A stretch of DNA of 64,000 nucleotides from Bacillota bacterium (GTDB lineage: Bacteria > Bacillota > Clostridia > Acetivibrionales > DTU013). Below, piece by piece: positions 36,457 through 45,103 of this stretch. A program made the translations under genes and the position numbers. The notes beneath the pieces were generated by a model. It was not told where the DNA came from. It saw only the letters and a program-made list of their open reading frames with translations, and searched no databases. Location: contig JAEZRE010000010.1 in the NCBI GenBank assembly GCA_023412915.1, positions 1 through 64,000 on the forward strand, in the 5' to 3' direction. How positions within the stretch are numbered: the stretch's first letter is position 1; each line of letters begins with the position of its first letter.

Positions 36457-36530
36457 TCGGAAACAAAGCTGTAGTGTAAAATATTCAAAAATACTATTAA
36501 AAAATATGGGAATTTTGACAATCCGATGCA

Positions 36531-36575
36531 TTGATACACACATTTGTAGATGTTAGAATTGCAGCATATAATTCT
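36531..36575 (+). promoter_or_regulatory. nifH promoter with overlapping dyad
   Basis: TTGATA (36531-36536) and TAGAAT (36554-36559) are spaced by 17 bp, a good SigA promoter. The inverted repeat AGAATT-N9-AATTCT (36555-36575) covers the -10 and start region and could be a repressor site. An alternative TTGACA at 36515-36520 has no matching -10. No -24/-12 SigL element is seen. Confidence 0.6.
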
Positions 36576-36591
36576 TAGCCATATCCAGACG

Positions 36592-36634
36592 AAGATGTCG
36601 TTACTTTTCAGAAAGTAATGGCGTCTTTTTTTAT
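36592..36634 (+). terminator. Intrinsic terminator inside the nifH leader (attenuator)
   Basis: A continuous 16-bp stem with three G-T pairs (36592-36607 with 36612-36627), loop TCAG, then a run of T's. It starts about 25 bases after the predicted transcription start and ends 47 bases before nifH. A small GAC-N6-GTC hairpin (36588-36599) overlaps its 5' arm. Because the promoter is upstream, transcription of nif must pass it, which points to antitermination control. Confidence 0.82.
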
Positions 36635-36680
36635 TGGTAACGGCAGCTGGCACAACTGATTTCTGAAGGAGGTAGTTAAT

Positions 36681-37502
36681 ATGAGACAGGTTGCTATTTA
36701 CGGGAAGGGCGGTATAGGTAAGTCCACTACGACGCAGAACCTTACGGCGGGACTGGGAGAGATGGGCAAGAATATCATGATCGTCGGATGTGATCCCAAG
36801 GCGGATTCCACAAGATTGATCCTTGGCGGTCTGGCACAGAAAACGGTACTGGATACCTTGAGGGAGGAAGGAGAGGATATCGACCTCGAATTCATCATGA
36901 AACGCGGCTTTGCCAATATACGTTGCGTAGAATCCGGAGGACCTGAACCCGGCGTAGGCTGTGCGGGGCGAGGAATCATAACCTCGATCAACCTGCTGGA
37001 GCAGCTGGGAGCCTACACCGGCGATCTGGATTACGTGTTCTATGATGTGCTTGGCGACGTCGTGTGCGGCGGATTTGCAATGCCGATCCGCGAGGGCAAG
37101 GCCCAGGAGATATATATCGTCGCTTCAGGCGAGATGATGGCGCTGTATGCGGCAAACAATATTTCTAAAGGCATCCGGAAATATGCCAGTACAGGCGGCG
37201 TAAGGCTCGGGGGCATCATCTGCAATTCCAGAAAGGTAGATGGCGAGGCGGAGCTTGTATCGGCCTTTGCGAGAGAATTGGGCTCGCAAATGATACATTT
37301 CGTGCCCAGGGACAACATGGTACAGAGGGCGGAGATAAACAAGAAGACGGTGATCGACTATGATCCCGGAGCAAATCAGGCCGAGGAATACCGCGAATTG
37401 GCCAGGAAAATCGACGGAAACGACATGTTCGTAATTCCTGAACCGATGAAGCAGGAACGGTTGGAAGAGCTTTTGATGGAACACGGAATTCTCGATGTTT
37501 GA
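36681..37502 (+). CDS. nifH: Nitrogenase iron protein (dinitrogenase reductase)
   Basis: The 273-residue Fe protein carries P-loop GKGGIGKST (residues 8-16), cluster ligands Cys94 and Cys129 and, three residues after the first ligand, Arg97, the residue ADP-ribosylated in some species. The homodimer hydrolyses MgATP and passes electrons to the MoFe protein; it also functions in FeMo-cofactor maturation. Length equals that of the C. pasteurianum protein. GAAGGAGGTAGT precedes the ATG. It heads the nif operon behind an attenuator-like leader. Confidence 0.97.
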   Translation: MRQVAIYGKGGIGKSTTTQNLTAGLGEMGKNIMIVGCDPKADSTRLILGGLAQKTVLDTLREEGEDIDLEFIMKRGFANIRCVESGGPEPGVGCAGRGIITSINLLEQLGAYTGDLDYVFYDVLGDVVCGGFAMPIREGKAQEIYIVASGEMMALYAANNISKGIRKYASTGGVRLGGIICNSRKVDGEAELVSAFARELGSQMIHFVPRDNMVQRAEINKKTVIDYDPGANQAEEYRELARKIDGNDMFVIPEPMKQERLEELLMEHGILDV

Positions 37503-37526
37503 TTATTGAATTTTGGAGGTGTGCTT

Positions 37527-37853
37527 ATGTTAATGGTTAGAGCGATCATTCGCCCCGAGAAGGTTGGGATCGTACTGTCGGAACTGTTATCGGCCGGATT
37601 TCCGGCGGTGACAAAAATGGATGTATACGGACGCGGTAAGCAGAAGGGCGTCAAGGTCGGTGAAATTTACTACGACGAAATACCCAAGGAAATGCTCCTC
37701 ATGGTTGTTGAAGACAAGGATAAGGATGACATTGTAAAAATCATAATGAAATACGCCAGGACTGGTGAGGAAGGGCATTTCGGAGACGGCAGGATATTTG
37801 TCAGTCCTGTTGAAGAGGCTTATACGATCAGTTCCAGGAAAAAGGGCTTGTAG
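37527..37853 (+). CDS. nifI1: NifI1, PII-like nitrogenase regulator
   Basis: A 108-residue GlnB-family protein with a T-loop around KMDVYGRGKQKGVKVGEIYY. Between nifH and nifD in anaerobes and methanogens, NifI1 and NifI2 form a complex that binds dinitrogenase and blocks it when nitrogen is sufficient; 2-oxoglutarate and ATP release the block. ATG 37527 follows GGAGGTGTG. The nifI2 gene begins 11 bases downstream. Confidence 0.93.
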   Translation: MLMVRAIIRPEKVGIVLSELLSAGFPAVTKMDVYGRGKQKGVKVGEIYYDEIPKEMLLMVVEDKDKDDIVKIIMKYARTGEEGHFGDGRIFVSPVEEAYTISSRKKGL

Positions 37854-37864
37854 GAGGGCTGACT

Positions 37865-38245
37865 ATGAAGGAAATTATTGCGATCGTCAGACAGAACAAG
37901 GTCAATATAACGAAGGAAGCGCTCGCGCAAGCGGGGTTTCCCGCCTTTAACTGCAGGAAGGTGCTCGGCAGGGGGAAAAAGCTCATTGACATGAGTATGT
38001 TAAGAACCATTGTGGAATCCGGGGAGGTACCGGCAGTGCAGGGAGAGTATCTATCCGAGACGGACAGGATGATACCGAAAAGGATGTTTACCATCATCGT
38101 GGAAGACAGGGAGACCGACGCTGTCGTGGAAAGCATCATGGAGGCCAACTCCACGAGCAATCCGGGAGACGGCAAGATATTTATTCTTCCTATTTGTGAG
38201 AGCTTCAGGGTGCGGGACGGAGAATTGACCGCGGAAGCATATTAA
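37865..38245 (+). CDS. nifI2: NifI2, PII-like nitrogenase regulator
   Basis: The 126-residue product is the longer NifI partner, with an extended T-loop (GRGKKLIDMSMLRTIVESG to EYLSETDRMIPKRMFTIIV) characteristic of NifI2. It acts with NifI1 in post-translational ammonia switch-off of nitrogenase. Its AGGAGG site lies in the stop region of nifI1. A stable hairpin follows before nifD. Confidence 0.93.
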   Translation: MKEIIAIVRQNKVNITKEALAQAGFPAFNCRKVLGRGKKLIDMSMLRTIVESGEVPAVQGEYLSETDRMIPKRMFTIIVEDRETDAVVESIMEANSTSNPGDGKIFILPICESFRVRDGELTAEAY

Positions 38246-38284
38246 GGATTGGTTGATTCGCATTTGAAAGGCCTGAATGACAAT

Positions 38285-38300
38285 GCCGCCGCAAGGCGGC
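38285..38300 (+). promoter_or_regulatory. GNRA-tetraloop hairpin between nifI2 and nifD
   Basis: A 6-bp all-GC stem (38285-38290 with 38295-38300) closes a GCAA tetraloop. It ends 15 bases before nifD start 38316. It may mark an mRNA processing or stability boundary that sets structural gene expression apart from nifHI. Confidence 0.6.
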
Positions 38301-38315
38301 GGAATGGAGCCAATT

Positions 38316-39914
38316 ATGGATATCATGAACAAGGTTTTGGACCAATACGGTTCGAGGGTCTACAAAAACCGTAAAGAGCATATGGTGAGCGTTAATAATA
38401 ACGACAATAATAATGGAATTGCCGCCAACGTCAGAACCCTTCCAGGGATCATAACGCAAAGGGGATGCTGCTTTGCAGGCTGCAAAGGCGTGGTGCTCGG
38501 ACCTATAAAGGATGCATTCATCATCGTTCACGGACCGGTCGGCTGCGCGTATTATTCCTGGGGAACCAGGCGTCACAAGGCGAAGAAGGAGGAGGGCGTG
38601 GCAAATTATCTCCAGTACTGCTTCTCCACGGATCTGCAGGAACCGGATATCGTATTCGGCGGTGAGAAAAAGCTGAGGAAAGCGATCGAAGAGGCTATGG
38701 ACCTGTTCCAGCCATCGACCGTCATGATCTGCTCTACCTGCCCCGTAGGTCTCATAGGCGACGACATCCATGCCGTTGCGAAATGGGCCGAGAAGGAATA
38801 CAAAATAAAATGCATCGCTTTCAGCTGCGAGGGCTATAAGGGCGTCAGCCAGTCCGCGGGACATCATATCGCAAACAACCAGCTTGTGAAATATGTCATA
38901 GGCGAGGGAGACAGGGAGATTACAAACAAATTTGCGATCAATATTCTCGGCGAATACAACATCGGCGGCGACGGGTGGGAGACAGAGCGCCTGCTGAAAC
39001 GGATCGGGTACGAGATAATCTCAACCTTTACAGGGGACAGCAGCATCGATGATATAAAAAATGCGCATAAGGCAAATTTGAGTCTGGTGCAGTGCCATCG
39101 TTCCATCAACTATATTGCGGACCTGATCGAATCAAAATACGGTATTCCGTGGATGAAGGTCAATTTCATAGGCGTAAACGGTACCATGGAATCCTTGAGG
39201 AATATCGCAAAATACTTCAATGACCCGGAACTGACCGCCAGAACCGAAGCGGTAATCGCGGACGAACTGGACCTCGTCCGGGAGGACATGGATTATTACA
39301 GGAGCAGGCTGAAGGGAAAAACCGCCGCTATATATGTAGGTGGCTCCAGGGCGCATCATTACCAGTATCTATTGAATGATCTGGGCGTTCATACCGTACT
39401 TGCGGGATATGAGTTCGGTCACAGGGAGGAATACGAGGGCAGGGAAGTGCTTCCATTCATCAAAACCGACGCCGACAGCAAGAATATCGAATCGATCACG
39501 GTCGAGCCTGACCGGGAGAAATTCCACGTTTATTTGTCGGAGGAGGATATGAGAAAACTAAAGGAGGAGAAGCTCCTCGATTATTACGGCGGCATGGTAA
39601 AGGACATGAAGGACGGCACTTATATGGTGGATGACCTCAACCATTATGAAACGGAAGAATTTCTGAAGCTTTTGAAGCCGGATATATTCTTCTCGGGTAT
39701 CAAGGATAAGTTCGTGGCGCAGAAAAGCGGTGTCTTGTCGAGACAGCTGCATTCCTACGATTACAGCGGGCCATATTCCTGTTTCCGCGGGGCGGTGAAC
39801 TTCGCGAGGGACATCACGATGGGGATTTACGCTCCGGCCTGGAGCTATGTCAAGGCTCCGTGGAAACTGGCGCCGAGTATAGAGGGTACTTTGGGAGGTG
39901 AAGCAGCATGTTAG
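38316..39914 (+). CDS. nifD: Nitrogenase MoFe protein alpha chain
   Basis: The 532-residue alpha subunit carries FeMo-cofactor ligands Cys260 (LVQCHRSINY) and His479 (RQLHSYDYSGPY), P-cluster cysteines in RGCCFAGCKGVV, HGPVGCAYYSW and CSTCPVGLIGDD, and the substrate-pocket QSAGHHIAN. It is longer than Azotobacter NifD because of an insertion between roughly residues 380 and 435 (KFHVYLSEEDMRKLKEEKLL region), as in C. pasteurianum. ATG 38316 with GGAG at good spacing is preferred over 38277, which would place a GC hairpin in the coding region. Confidence 0.96.
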   Translation: MDIMNKVLDQYGSRVYKNRKEHMVSVNNNDNNNGIAANVRTLPGIITQRGCCFAGCKGVVLGPIKDAFIIVHGPVGCAYYSWGTRRHKAKKEEGVANYLQYCFSTDLQEPDIVFGGEKKLRKAIEEAMDLFQPSTVMICSTCPVGLIGDDIHAVAKWAEKEYKIKCIAFSCEGYKGVSQSAGHHIANNQLVKYVIGEGDREITNKFAINILGEYNIGGDGWETERLLKRIGYEIISTFTGDSSIDDIKNAHKANLSLVQCHRSINYIADLIESKYGIPWMKVNFIGVNGTMESLRNIAKYFNDPELTARTEAVIADELDLVREDMDYYRSRLKGKTAAIYVGGSRAHHYQYLLNDLGVHTVLAGYEFGHREEYEGREVLPFIKTDADSKNIESITVEPDREKFHVYLSEEDMRKLKEEKLLDYYGGMVKDMKDGTYMVDDLNHYETEEFLKLLKPDIFFSGIKDKFVAQKSGVLSRQLHSYDYSGPYSCFRGAVNFARDITMGIYAPAWSYVKAPWKLAPSIEGTLGGEAAC

Positions 39915-41272
39915 ATTACACGAGGAAAGAGGCTTACGACAGAAGCGCTCTCAGGATAAATCCAGCCAAGACCTGTCAGCCGGTAGGAGCAATGTATGCG
40001 GCGCTCGGCGTACACGAATGCATGCCGCACAGCCATGGTTCACAGGGCTGTTGCGCGTTTCACAGGATGTTTTTGACCAGACATTTCAAGGATCCGGCGA
40101 TGGCGTCCTCCAGCTCCTTTACTGAAGGCGCTTCCGTCTTTGGGGGAGGTGCGAATCTGAAGACGGCGGCAAAAAACATATTCGACATCTACAACCCGAG
40201 GATCATAGCAGTTCATACCACCTGTCTCTCCGAAACCATCGGAGACGATCTGAACGCGATTATCCAGGATATCGACATCCCGGAGGGAAGGTACATGGTC
40301 CATGCCAATACGCCGAGCTATAAGGGCTCGCATATCACAGGCTTCAGTAACATGGTGGCGGGCTTCATCAGTTATTTGTCCTCACCTTCGGCTAAGAAAA
40401 ACGGTAGGCTTGCGATACTGCCGGGCTTCGTAAACCCGGGCGATATGAGGGAAATGAAAAGGATAACGGAAATGATGGGCATTTCCTATACGATGCTGCC
40501 TGATACAAGCGGTGTAATGGATAGCCCGATGACCGGCAAGTTCAGCCTGTATCCCAAGGGCGGCACTACAGTAGAAGAGATCATCAGGCTGGGTGCTTCC
40601 AGTATGACCTTCGCGATCGGGAGCACCGCCAGCGAGACTCCGGCTGAGACGCTAATGAAGAAATGTCAGGTCCCGTTCAAGTTGCTGGCGCTCCCGATCG
40701 GTATCTGTAGAACGGACGATTATATCATGGCGCTGCACAGGTTCTCAAAAAACAGCGTGCCGTATGAATTGGAGGAAGAACGAGGTCAGCTCGTGGATAT
40801 TCTGATCGACATACACCCGTATACCTATAACAAAAAGGTCGCCATATTCGGCGATCCGGACACTGTTTTAAGCCTGGCCGAATTTACCCTGGAGATGGGC
40901 ATGATACCGAAATACCTGGTGACCGGCACTCCCGGCGATAGCTTTATACAGGAGGCCGACGACCTATTTATGAAGTTCGGCATCGAGGGCGGCAGGGCCA
41001 AATCGTCGGGAGATCTGTTCGAGCTGCACCAATGGATCAAGGAGGAGGGAGTGGATCTCCTGATAGGCGGCACTCACGGAAAATACATCGCCAGGTCGGA
41101 AAATATCCCGTTTGTGAGAGCAGGCTTTCCGATCATCGATCGCTATATCCATTCGTATATGCCCCTTGTCGGTTACAAGGGCGGCATGAGGCTGGCCGAA
41201 CTGATCACAAACGCGCTGCTTGATCGGCAGGACAGCGATGCCGCGGAAGAGGACTTTGAGATGGTAATGTGA
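39908..41272 (+). CDS. nifK: Nitrogenase MoFe protein beta chain
   Basis: The 454-residue beta subunit keeps P-cluster cysteines in PAKTCQPVGAMYAALGV, SHGSQGCCAFHR and HTTCLSETIGDD. It lacks the N-terminal extension of proteobacterial NifK and so matches the short clostridial form. It overlaps the end of nifD by seven bases with GGGAGGTG upstream, so alpha and beta chains are translationally coupled. With NifD it forms the alpha2-beta2 dinitrogenase. Confidence 0.96.
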   Translation: MLDYTRKEAYDRSALRINPAKTCQPVGAMYAALGVHECMPHSHGSQGCCAFHRMFLTRHFKDPAMASSSSFTEGASVFGGGANLKTAAKNIFDIYNPRIIAVHTTCLSETIGDDLNAIIQDIDIPEGRYMVHANTPSYKGSHITGFSNMVAGFISYLSSPSAKKNGRLAILPGFVNPGDMREMKRITEMMGISYTMLPDTSGVMDSPMTGKFSLYPKGGTTVEEIIRLGASSMTFAIGSTASETPAETLMKKCQVPFKLLALPIGICRTDDYIMALHRFSKNSVPYELEEERGQLVDILIDIHPYTYNKKVAIFGDPDTVLSLAEFTLEMGMIPKYLVTGTPGDSFIQEADDLFMKFGIEGGRAKSSGDLFELHQWIKEEGVDLLIGGTHGKYIARSENIPFVRAGFPIIDRYIHSYMPLVGYKGGMRLAELITNALLDRQDSDAAEEDFEMVM

Positions 41273-41321
41273 TAATGACGGCTGTGAAATCACAGTTCAG
41301 ACATATAAGGATGTGTGTCAT

Positions 41322-42671
41322 ATGGAGAGCACAAGTGTTTTGGATGCAAGACAGGACTTCATTTTACTGAAACAGAACGGCTGCAGCGGCAGCGGAATTA
41401 GATGCGACAGCAACAGCGTCTCCGGGTCGGTGAGCCAGAGAGCTTGCGCATACTGCGGCGCTCGTGTGGTGCTGAATCCCATAACGGATGCATTTCATAT
41501 CGTACACGGGCCGATAGGCTGCGCCAGCTATACCTGGGATATACGGGGAAGCCTGAGCAGCGGGTCGGAGCTTTACCGCAACAGCTTCTCCACCGATCTT
41601 GAGGAAAGGGATGTAATTTTCGGCGGTGAAAAGAAGCTGATCTCGGCAATAGAAGAAATTGTAGAGAAGCATCATCCGAAGCTGATATTTGTTTATGCCA
41701 CCTGCATCGTCGGGGTTATAGGAGACGACGTGGAGGCGGTATGCAGGGCGATGTCGGCGAAGCATGGAATACGCGTGATACCGGTGAAATCGCCGGGTTT
41801 CTCGGGCAATAAATCGACAGGCTACAAGCTGGCTTGCGACGCCATCCTGGAGCTGATTTCACCGCATAAGCAGACAAAGCGGAGAGGCATCAATATTCTC
41901 GGGGACTTCAATCTTGCAGGTGAACTATGGATCGTGAAGGATTATCTGAAGACAATGGGAATACCGGTGATCTCGACGCTTACCGGCGATTCCTGTTACA
42001 ACACGCTGATCGAGGCTCCGGCTGCAGAACTGAATGTGGTGCAGTGCGCCGGCTCCAGTATCTATCTGGCGAACCGGATGGAGGAAGAATTCGGCATTCC
42101 GTTCATTAAAATCAGCTTCTACGGGATCGAGGATACACTGAACTCTCTCGTCAGGATTGCCGAAGCTCTGAGGGATGAGCAGGCGAGGCAGAGAGCGGTT
42201 GCTTTATGCGAGGGCGAGACTTCCCAGCTGGAGCCATTCCTTCGGAAATACCGCGGGAATTTGGAAGGCAAAAAAGCTGCTATCTATGTCGGAGGAGGCT
42301 TTAAGGCCATCTCGCTGATCAAACAGTTCCGCTCGCTAGGTATCGAGTCCGTGGTTGTCGGAACTCAGACCGGAAAAAAGGAAGACTACGAGATCATAAC
42401 GAGTCTGGTCGGGGATAACACCGTTATACTGGATGACGCAAATCCTGCAGAACTGGAGAAATTCATACGGGAAAAGCACGCGGACATCCTGGTCGGGGGA
42501 GTAAAGGAGCGGCCGCTGGCATATAAGCTCGGCGTCGCCTTCTGCGATCACAATCATGAGAGAAAACGCCCGTTGTGCGGCTTTGATGGAGTAGTCAATT
42601 TCGTCGAGGAAATAAATCGCAGCGTGAATCATCCGGTATGGAAATACATCAAGAAGGAGGCGGCCTTATGA
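41322..42671 (+). CDS. nifE: FeMo-cofactor scaffold protein NifE
   Basis: This 449-residue NifD paralogue keeps the cluster cysteines in RACAYCGARVVLNP, HGPIGCASYTW and YATCIVGVIGDD, and Cys in NVVQCAGSSIYL. It lacks the cofactor histidine of NifD (the DHNHERKRPLCGFDG region differs), as expected of a scaffold. With NifN it receives the NifB product and completes FeMo-cofactor. Start at ATG 41322 (AAGG 11 bases upstream) is preferred over GTG 41313. It overlaps nifN-B by four bases. Confidence 0.93.
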   Translation: MESTSVLDARQDFILLKQNGCSGSGIRCDSNSVSGSVSQRACAYCGARVVLNPITDAFHIVHGPIGCASYTWDIRGSLSSGSELYRNSFSTDLEERDVIFGGEKKLISAIEEIVEKHHPKLIFVYATCIVGVIGDDVEAVCRAMSAKHGIRVIPVKSPGFSGNKSTGYKLACDAILELISPHKQTKRRGINILGDFNLAGELWIVKDYLKTMGIPVISTLTGDSCYNTLIEAPAAELNVVQCAGSSIYLANRMEEEFGIPFIKISFYGIEDTLNSLVRIAEALRDEQARQRAVALCEGETSQLEPFLRKYRGNLEGKKAAIYVGGGFKAISLIKQFRSLGIESVVVGTQTGKKEDYEIITSLVGDNTVILDDANPAELEKFIREKHADILVGGVKERPLAYKLGVAFCDHNHERKRPLCGFDGVVNFVEEINRSVNHPVWKYIKKEAAL

Positions 42672-45103
42672 AGGGAAACCTGGTCAATTTAAATGTCAAC
42701 CCCTGCAAAATGTGTATGCCGATGGGCGCTGTGACAGCCTTGTATGGTATAAAAAAATGCGTATCGATACTTCATGGCTCCCAGGGCTGCAGTACTTACA
42801 TCCGCAGGCATATGGCCACCCATTACAACGAACCGGTCGATATTGCTTCCTCTTCGCTGACGGAGGAGGGCACTGTATACGGCGGCGAGAAGAACCTGAT
42901 CCAGGGACTCCTGAACCTGATCAGGGTCTACGCCCCGGAAGTGATCGGCGTTGCAACAACTTGCCTTGCCGAGACGATAGGAGAGGACATCCGCAGTATG
43001 ATCGGCCGTTTTTACGAAAATTACCCGCAATACCGCAATATCGTCATTATCCCGATCTCCTCCGCAGGATACGGAGGGACCCAGTTCGAAGGCTTCCAGG
43101 AGGCACTTTGCCAGATCGTCAGGACAGTACCGATGGACACCGGGCCGAACAATAAGGTGAATGTTGTCACAGGCTTTCTCTCGCCGGCGGATACAAGGTA
43201 CCTGAAGGCAATTCTCGGGGAATTCGGACTGGATTATATCCTTCTGCCCGATCTGTCTGATAATTTGGACGGGGTTTATCAGCCCTCTTATTCGAGGCTT
43301 CCGGCTGGAGGCACTGATATACGCGAAATCCGCAAGGCAGCTGGAGCGAGAGTAACACTGGAGCTCACATCCTTTACCGGAGGGTCGAAATCCGTGGCGG
43401 GTTACCTTAAGGATACCTACGGTGTTCCATATATCCGGTGCAATCCTCCGGCATGCCTAAGGGATTCGGATGATCTGCTGAAGATCCTTGAGAGGATATC
43501 GGGGAAAAGGATACCGGAAAGGCTCAGGCTGGAACGCGGCCGCTACATCGACGCCATGATCGATTCACACAAATATTGCGCGGAAGTTAGGGCGGCTGTT
43601 TATGGGGAGCCTGATTTCGTATACGGTACGGTCAGGCTCTGTGTGGAGAACGGAGTTCTTCCGGTAATTGCCGCGACAGGAGCAAAATGCGAAAGCTTTA
43701 AACCGATGCTGACGGAAGAAATACAGGGATTGGCGGACACTTATTTCATGGATAACTATAAGATACTTGACGATGTGGATTTTCAAACGATAGAAGAAAA
43801 TGCGCGGGAGCTCGGAGTAAATCTGCTGATAGGAAACTCGGACGGCCGGAGAATCGCGGAAAAGCTAGGCATCAAGCTGGTCCGGAGGGGTTTCCCCGTG
43901 CATGACCATGTCGGTGGACAGAGACTTAGAAGTTTAGGATATGAAGGTGCGCTGACGCTGCTCGATGAAATCGCGAATTCAATACTGGATATCAAAGAGA
44001 CAGGCTTCCGGGAGGAATTGTTCCGCAAATACTATAAGGGAGAGCCGTGCAATAAGGAAGAGCTGAATAACCGGGAAGAATCGGGGAAAAAGGCTCCGGA
44101 CGGGCGAAAAGTGGAAGAACCTTACGAAAAAGCTTCCGAAAAGGCATTCGAAAAAGAAATAATACCAGCCGGAACAAAGACTGCTACAGAAAAGACTGCC
44201 GCGGAGAAAACGGCCAGGCATCCGTGCTTCAACTGTCAGGCTCATAAATACGCCAGGCTTCATCTGCCTGTTGCTCCCAAGTGCAATATCAGCTGTAACT
44301 ACTGCCACAGGAAATATGACTGCCCGAATGAAAGCAGACCCGGGGTCACTACCGAAATATTGAAACCCGAAGAGGCGTTACGGAAGTTTCTACAGGTCAG
44401 GAAAAAGGTCGAAAATCTATCTGTGGTAGGGATTGCCGGGCCTGGCGATGCGCTGGCTAATTTTCCCGAAACAAAGAGGACGCTGGAGTTGATCAGGGAA
44501 CACGATCCTGATATAACCTTCTGCCTCTCGACCAATGGCCTGATGCTTCCGCAATATGCGGAAGCATTGGCCGTTCTCGGGGTCTCCCATGTTACGGTAA
44601 CGGTAAACGCTATTGATCCGAAGATAGGGGCGAAGATCTACAAATATGTCGATTACATGGGCCTATTGTATTACGGTGAAGCCGGCGCGGCCATTCTTAT
44701 GTCGAACCAGCTTGCCGGGATCAGGCTTCTGGTCTCGAAAGGAATTGTCTGCAAGGTGAACATTGTAATGATAAAGGAGATCAATGACAGCCATATCCCT
44801 GAAATCGTAAGAAAGGTCAAGGAACTGGGCGCTACAATGACAAACATCATGCCAATGCTTCAGGTAAAGAAGAGCGTCTTTGAGCAACTGCCGACTGTAA
44901 GCGAGAAAGAGCTCAAGGAAATGAGAAAAAACTGCGGAGAAATATTGAAGCAGATGTATCACTGCAGGCAGTGCCGGGCGGACGCCGTAGGTACGCTGGG
45001 CGACGATCGCTCCTGTGACAGTATCGAAGCTTCGGTAAAAAAGGCGGCCGCCGAATTGAATCAGTACAAAGCTCCGGCTGTGGAAGGAGGTCTTTATGAT
45101 TAA
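42668..45103 (+). CDS. nifN-B: NifN-NifB fusion: FeMo-cofactor scaffold plus radical SAM synthase
   Basis: The 811-residue protein joins two enzymes of cofactor assembly. Residues 1-450 are NifN-like (NPCKMCMPMGAVTALYGI; HGSQGCSTYIRRH; TTCLAETIGED). A Lys/Glu-rich linker follows at about 455-517. From His518 it is NifB: HPCFNCQAHKYARLHLPVAP, the radical SAM motif CxxxCxxC (Cys539, 543, 546), and a second cluster region CRQCRADAVG near the end. NifB makes the 8Fe-9S-C precursor that NifEN then matures. The NifX-like tail of longer NifB proteins is absent. The same fusion is known in C. pasteurianum. It starts in an ATGA overlap with nifE. Confidence 0.95.
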   Translation: MKGNLVNLNVNPCKMCMPMGAVTALYGIKKCVSILHGSQGCSTYIRRHMATHYNEPVDIASSSLTEEGTVYGGEKNLIQGLLNLIRVYAPEVIGVATTCLAETIGEDIRSMIGRFYENYPQYRNIVIIPISSAGYGGTQFEGFQEALCQIVRTVPMDTGPNNKVNVVTGFLSPADTRYLKAILGEFGLDYILLPDLSDNLDGVYQPSYSRLPAGGTDIREIRKAAGARVTLELTSFTGGSKSVAGYLKDTYGVPYIRCNPPACLRDSDDLLKILERISGKRIPERLRLERGRYIDAMIDSHKYCAEVRAAVYGEPDFVYGTVRLCVENGVLPVIAATGAKCESFKPMLTEEIQGLADTYFMDNYKILDDVDFQTIEENARELGVNLLIGNSDGRRIAEKLGIKLVRRGFPVHDHVGGQRLRSLGYEGALTLLDEIANSILDIKETGFREELFRKYYKGEPCNKEELNNREESGKKAPDGRKVEEPYEKASEKAFEKEIIPAGTKTATEKTAAEKTARHPCFNCQAHKYARLHLPVAPKCNISCNYCHRKYDCPNESRPGVTTEILKPEEALRKFLQVRKKVENLSVVGIAGPGDALANFPETKRTLELIREHDPDITFCLSTNGLMLPQYAEALAVLGVSHVTVTVNAIDPKIGAKIYKYVDYMGLLYYGEAGAAILMSNQLAGIRLLVSKGIVCKVNIVMIKEINDSHIPEIVRKVKELGATMTNIMPMLQVKKSVFEQLPTVSEKELKEMRKNCGEILKQMYHCRQCRADAVGTLGDDRSCDSIEASVKKAAAELNQYKAPAVEGGLYD

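Noticed and set aside
36648..36665. TGGCAC before nifH as a sigma-54 -24 element
   Set aside because: The -12 half (TTGCA/T at the right spacing) is missing, and the site overlaps the region just before the nifH ribosome-binding site, leaving no room for a leader.
38277..38315. Upstream starts for nifD at 38277 or 38304
   Set aside because: These would place the GC-rich tetraloop hairpin in the coding region. The ATG at 38316 has a spaced GGAG and matches the usual NifD N-terminus.
39765..39790. NifD GPYS instead of GPYH, suspected loss of the FeMo-cofactor histidine
   Set aside because: Counting against Azotobacter NifD places the ligand (His442) in MHSWDY, equivalent to LHSYDY here, where the histidine is present. 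The GPYH histidine is not the ligand.
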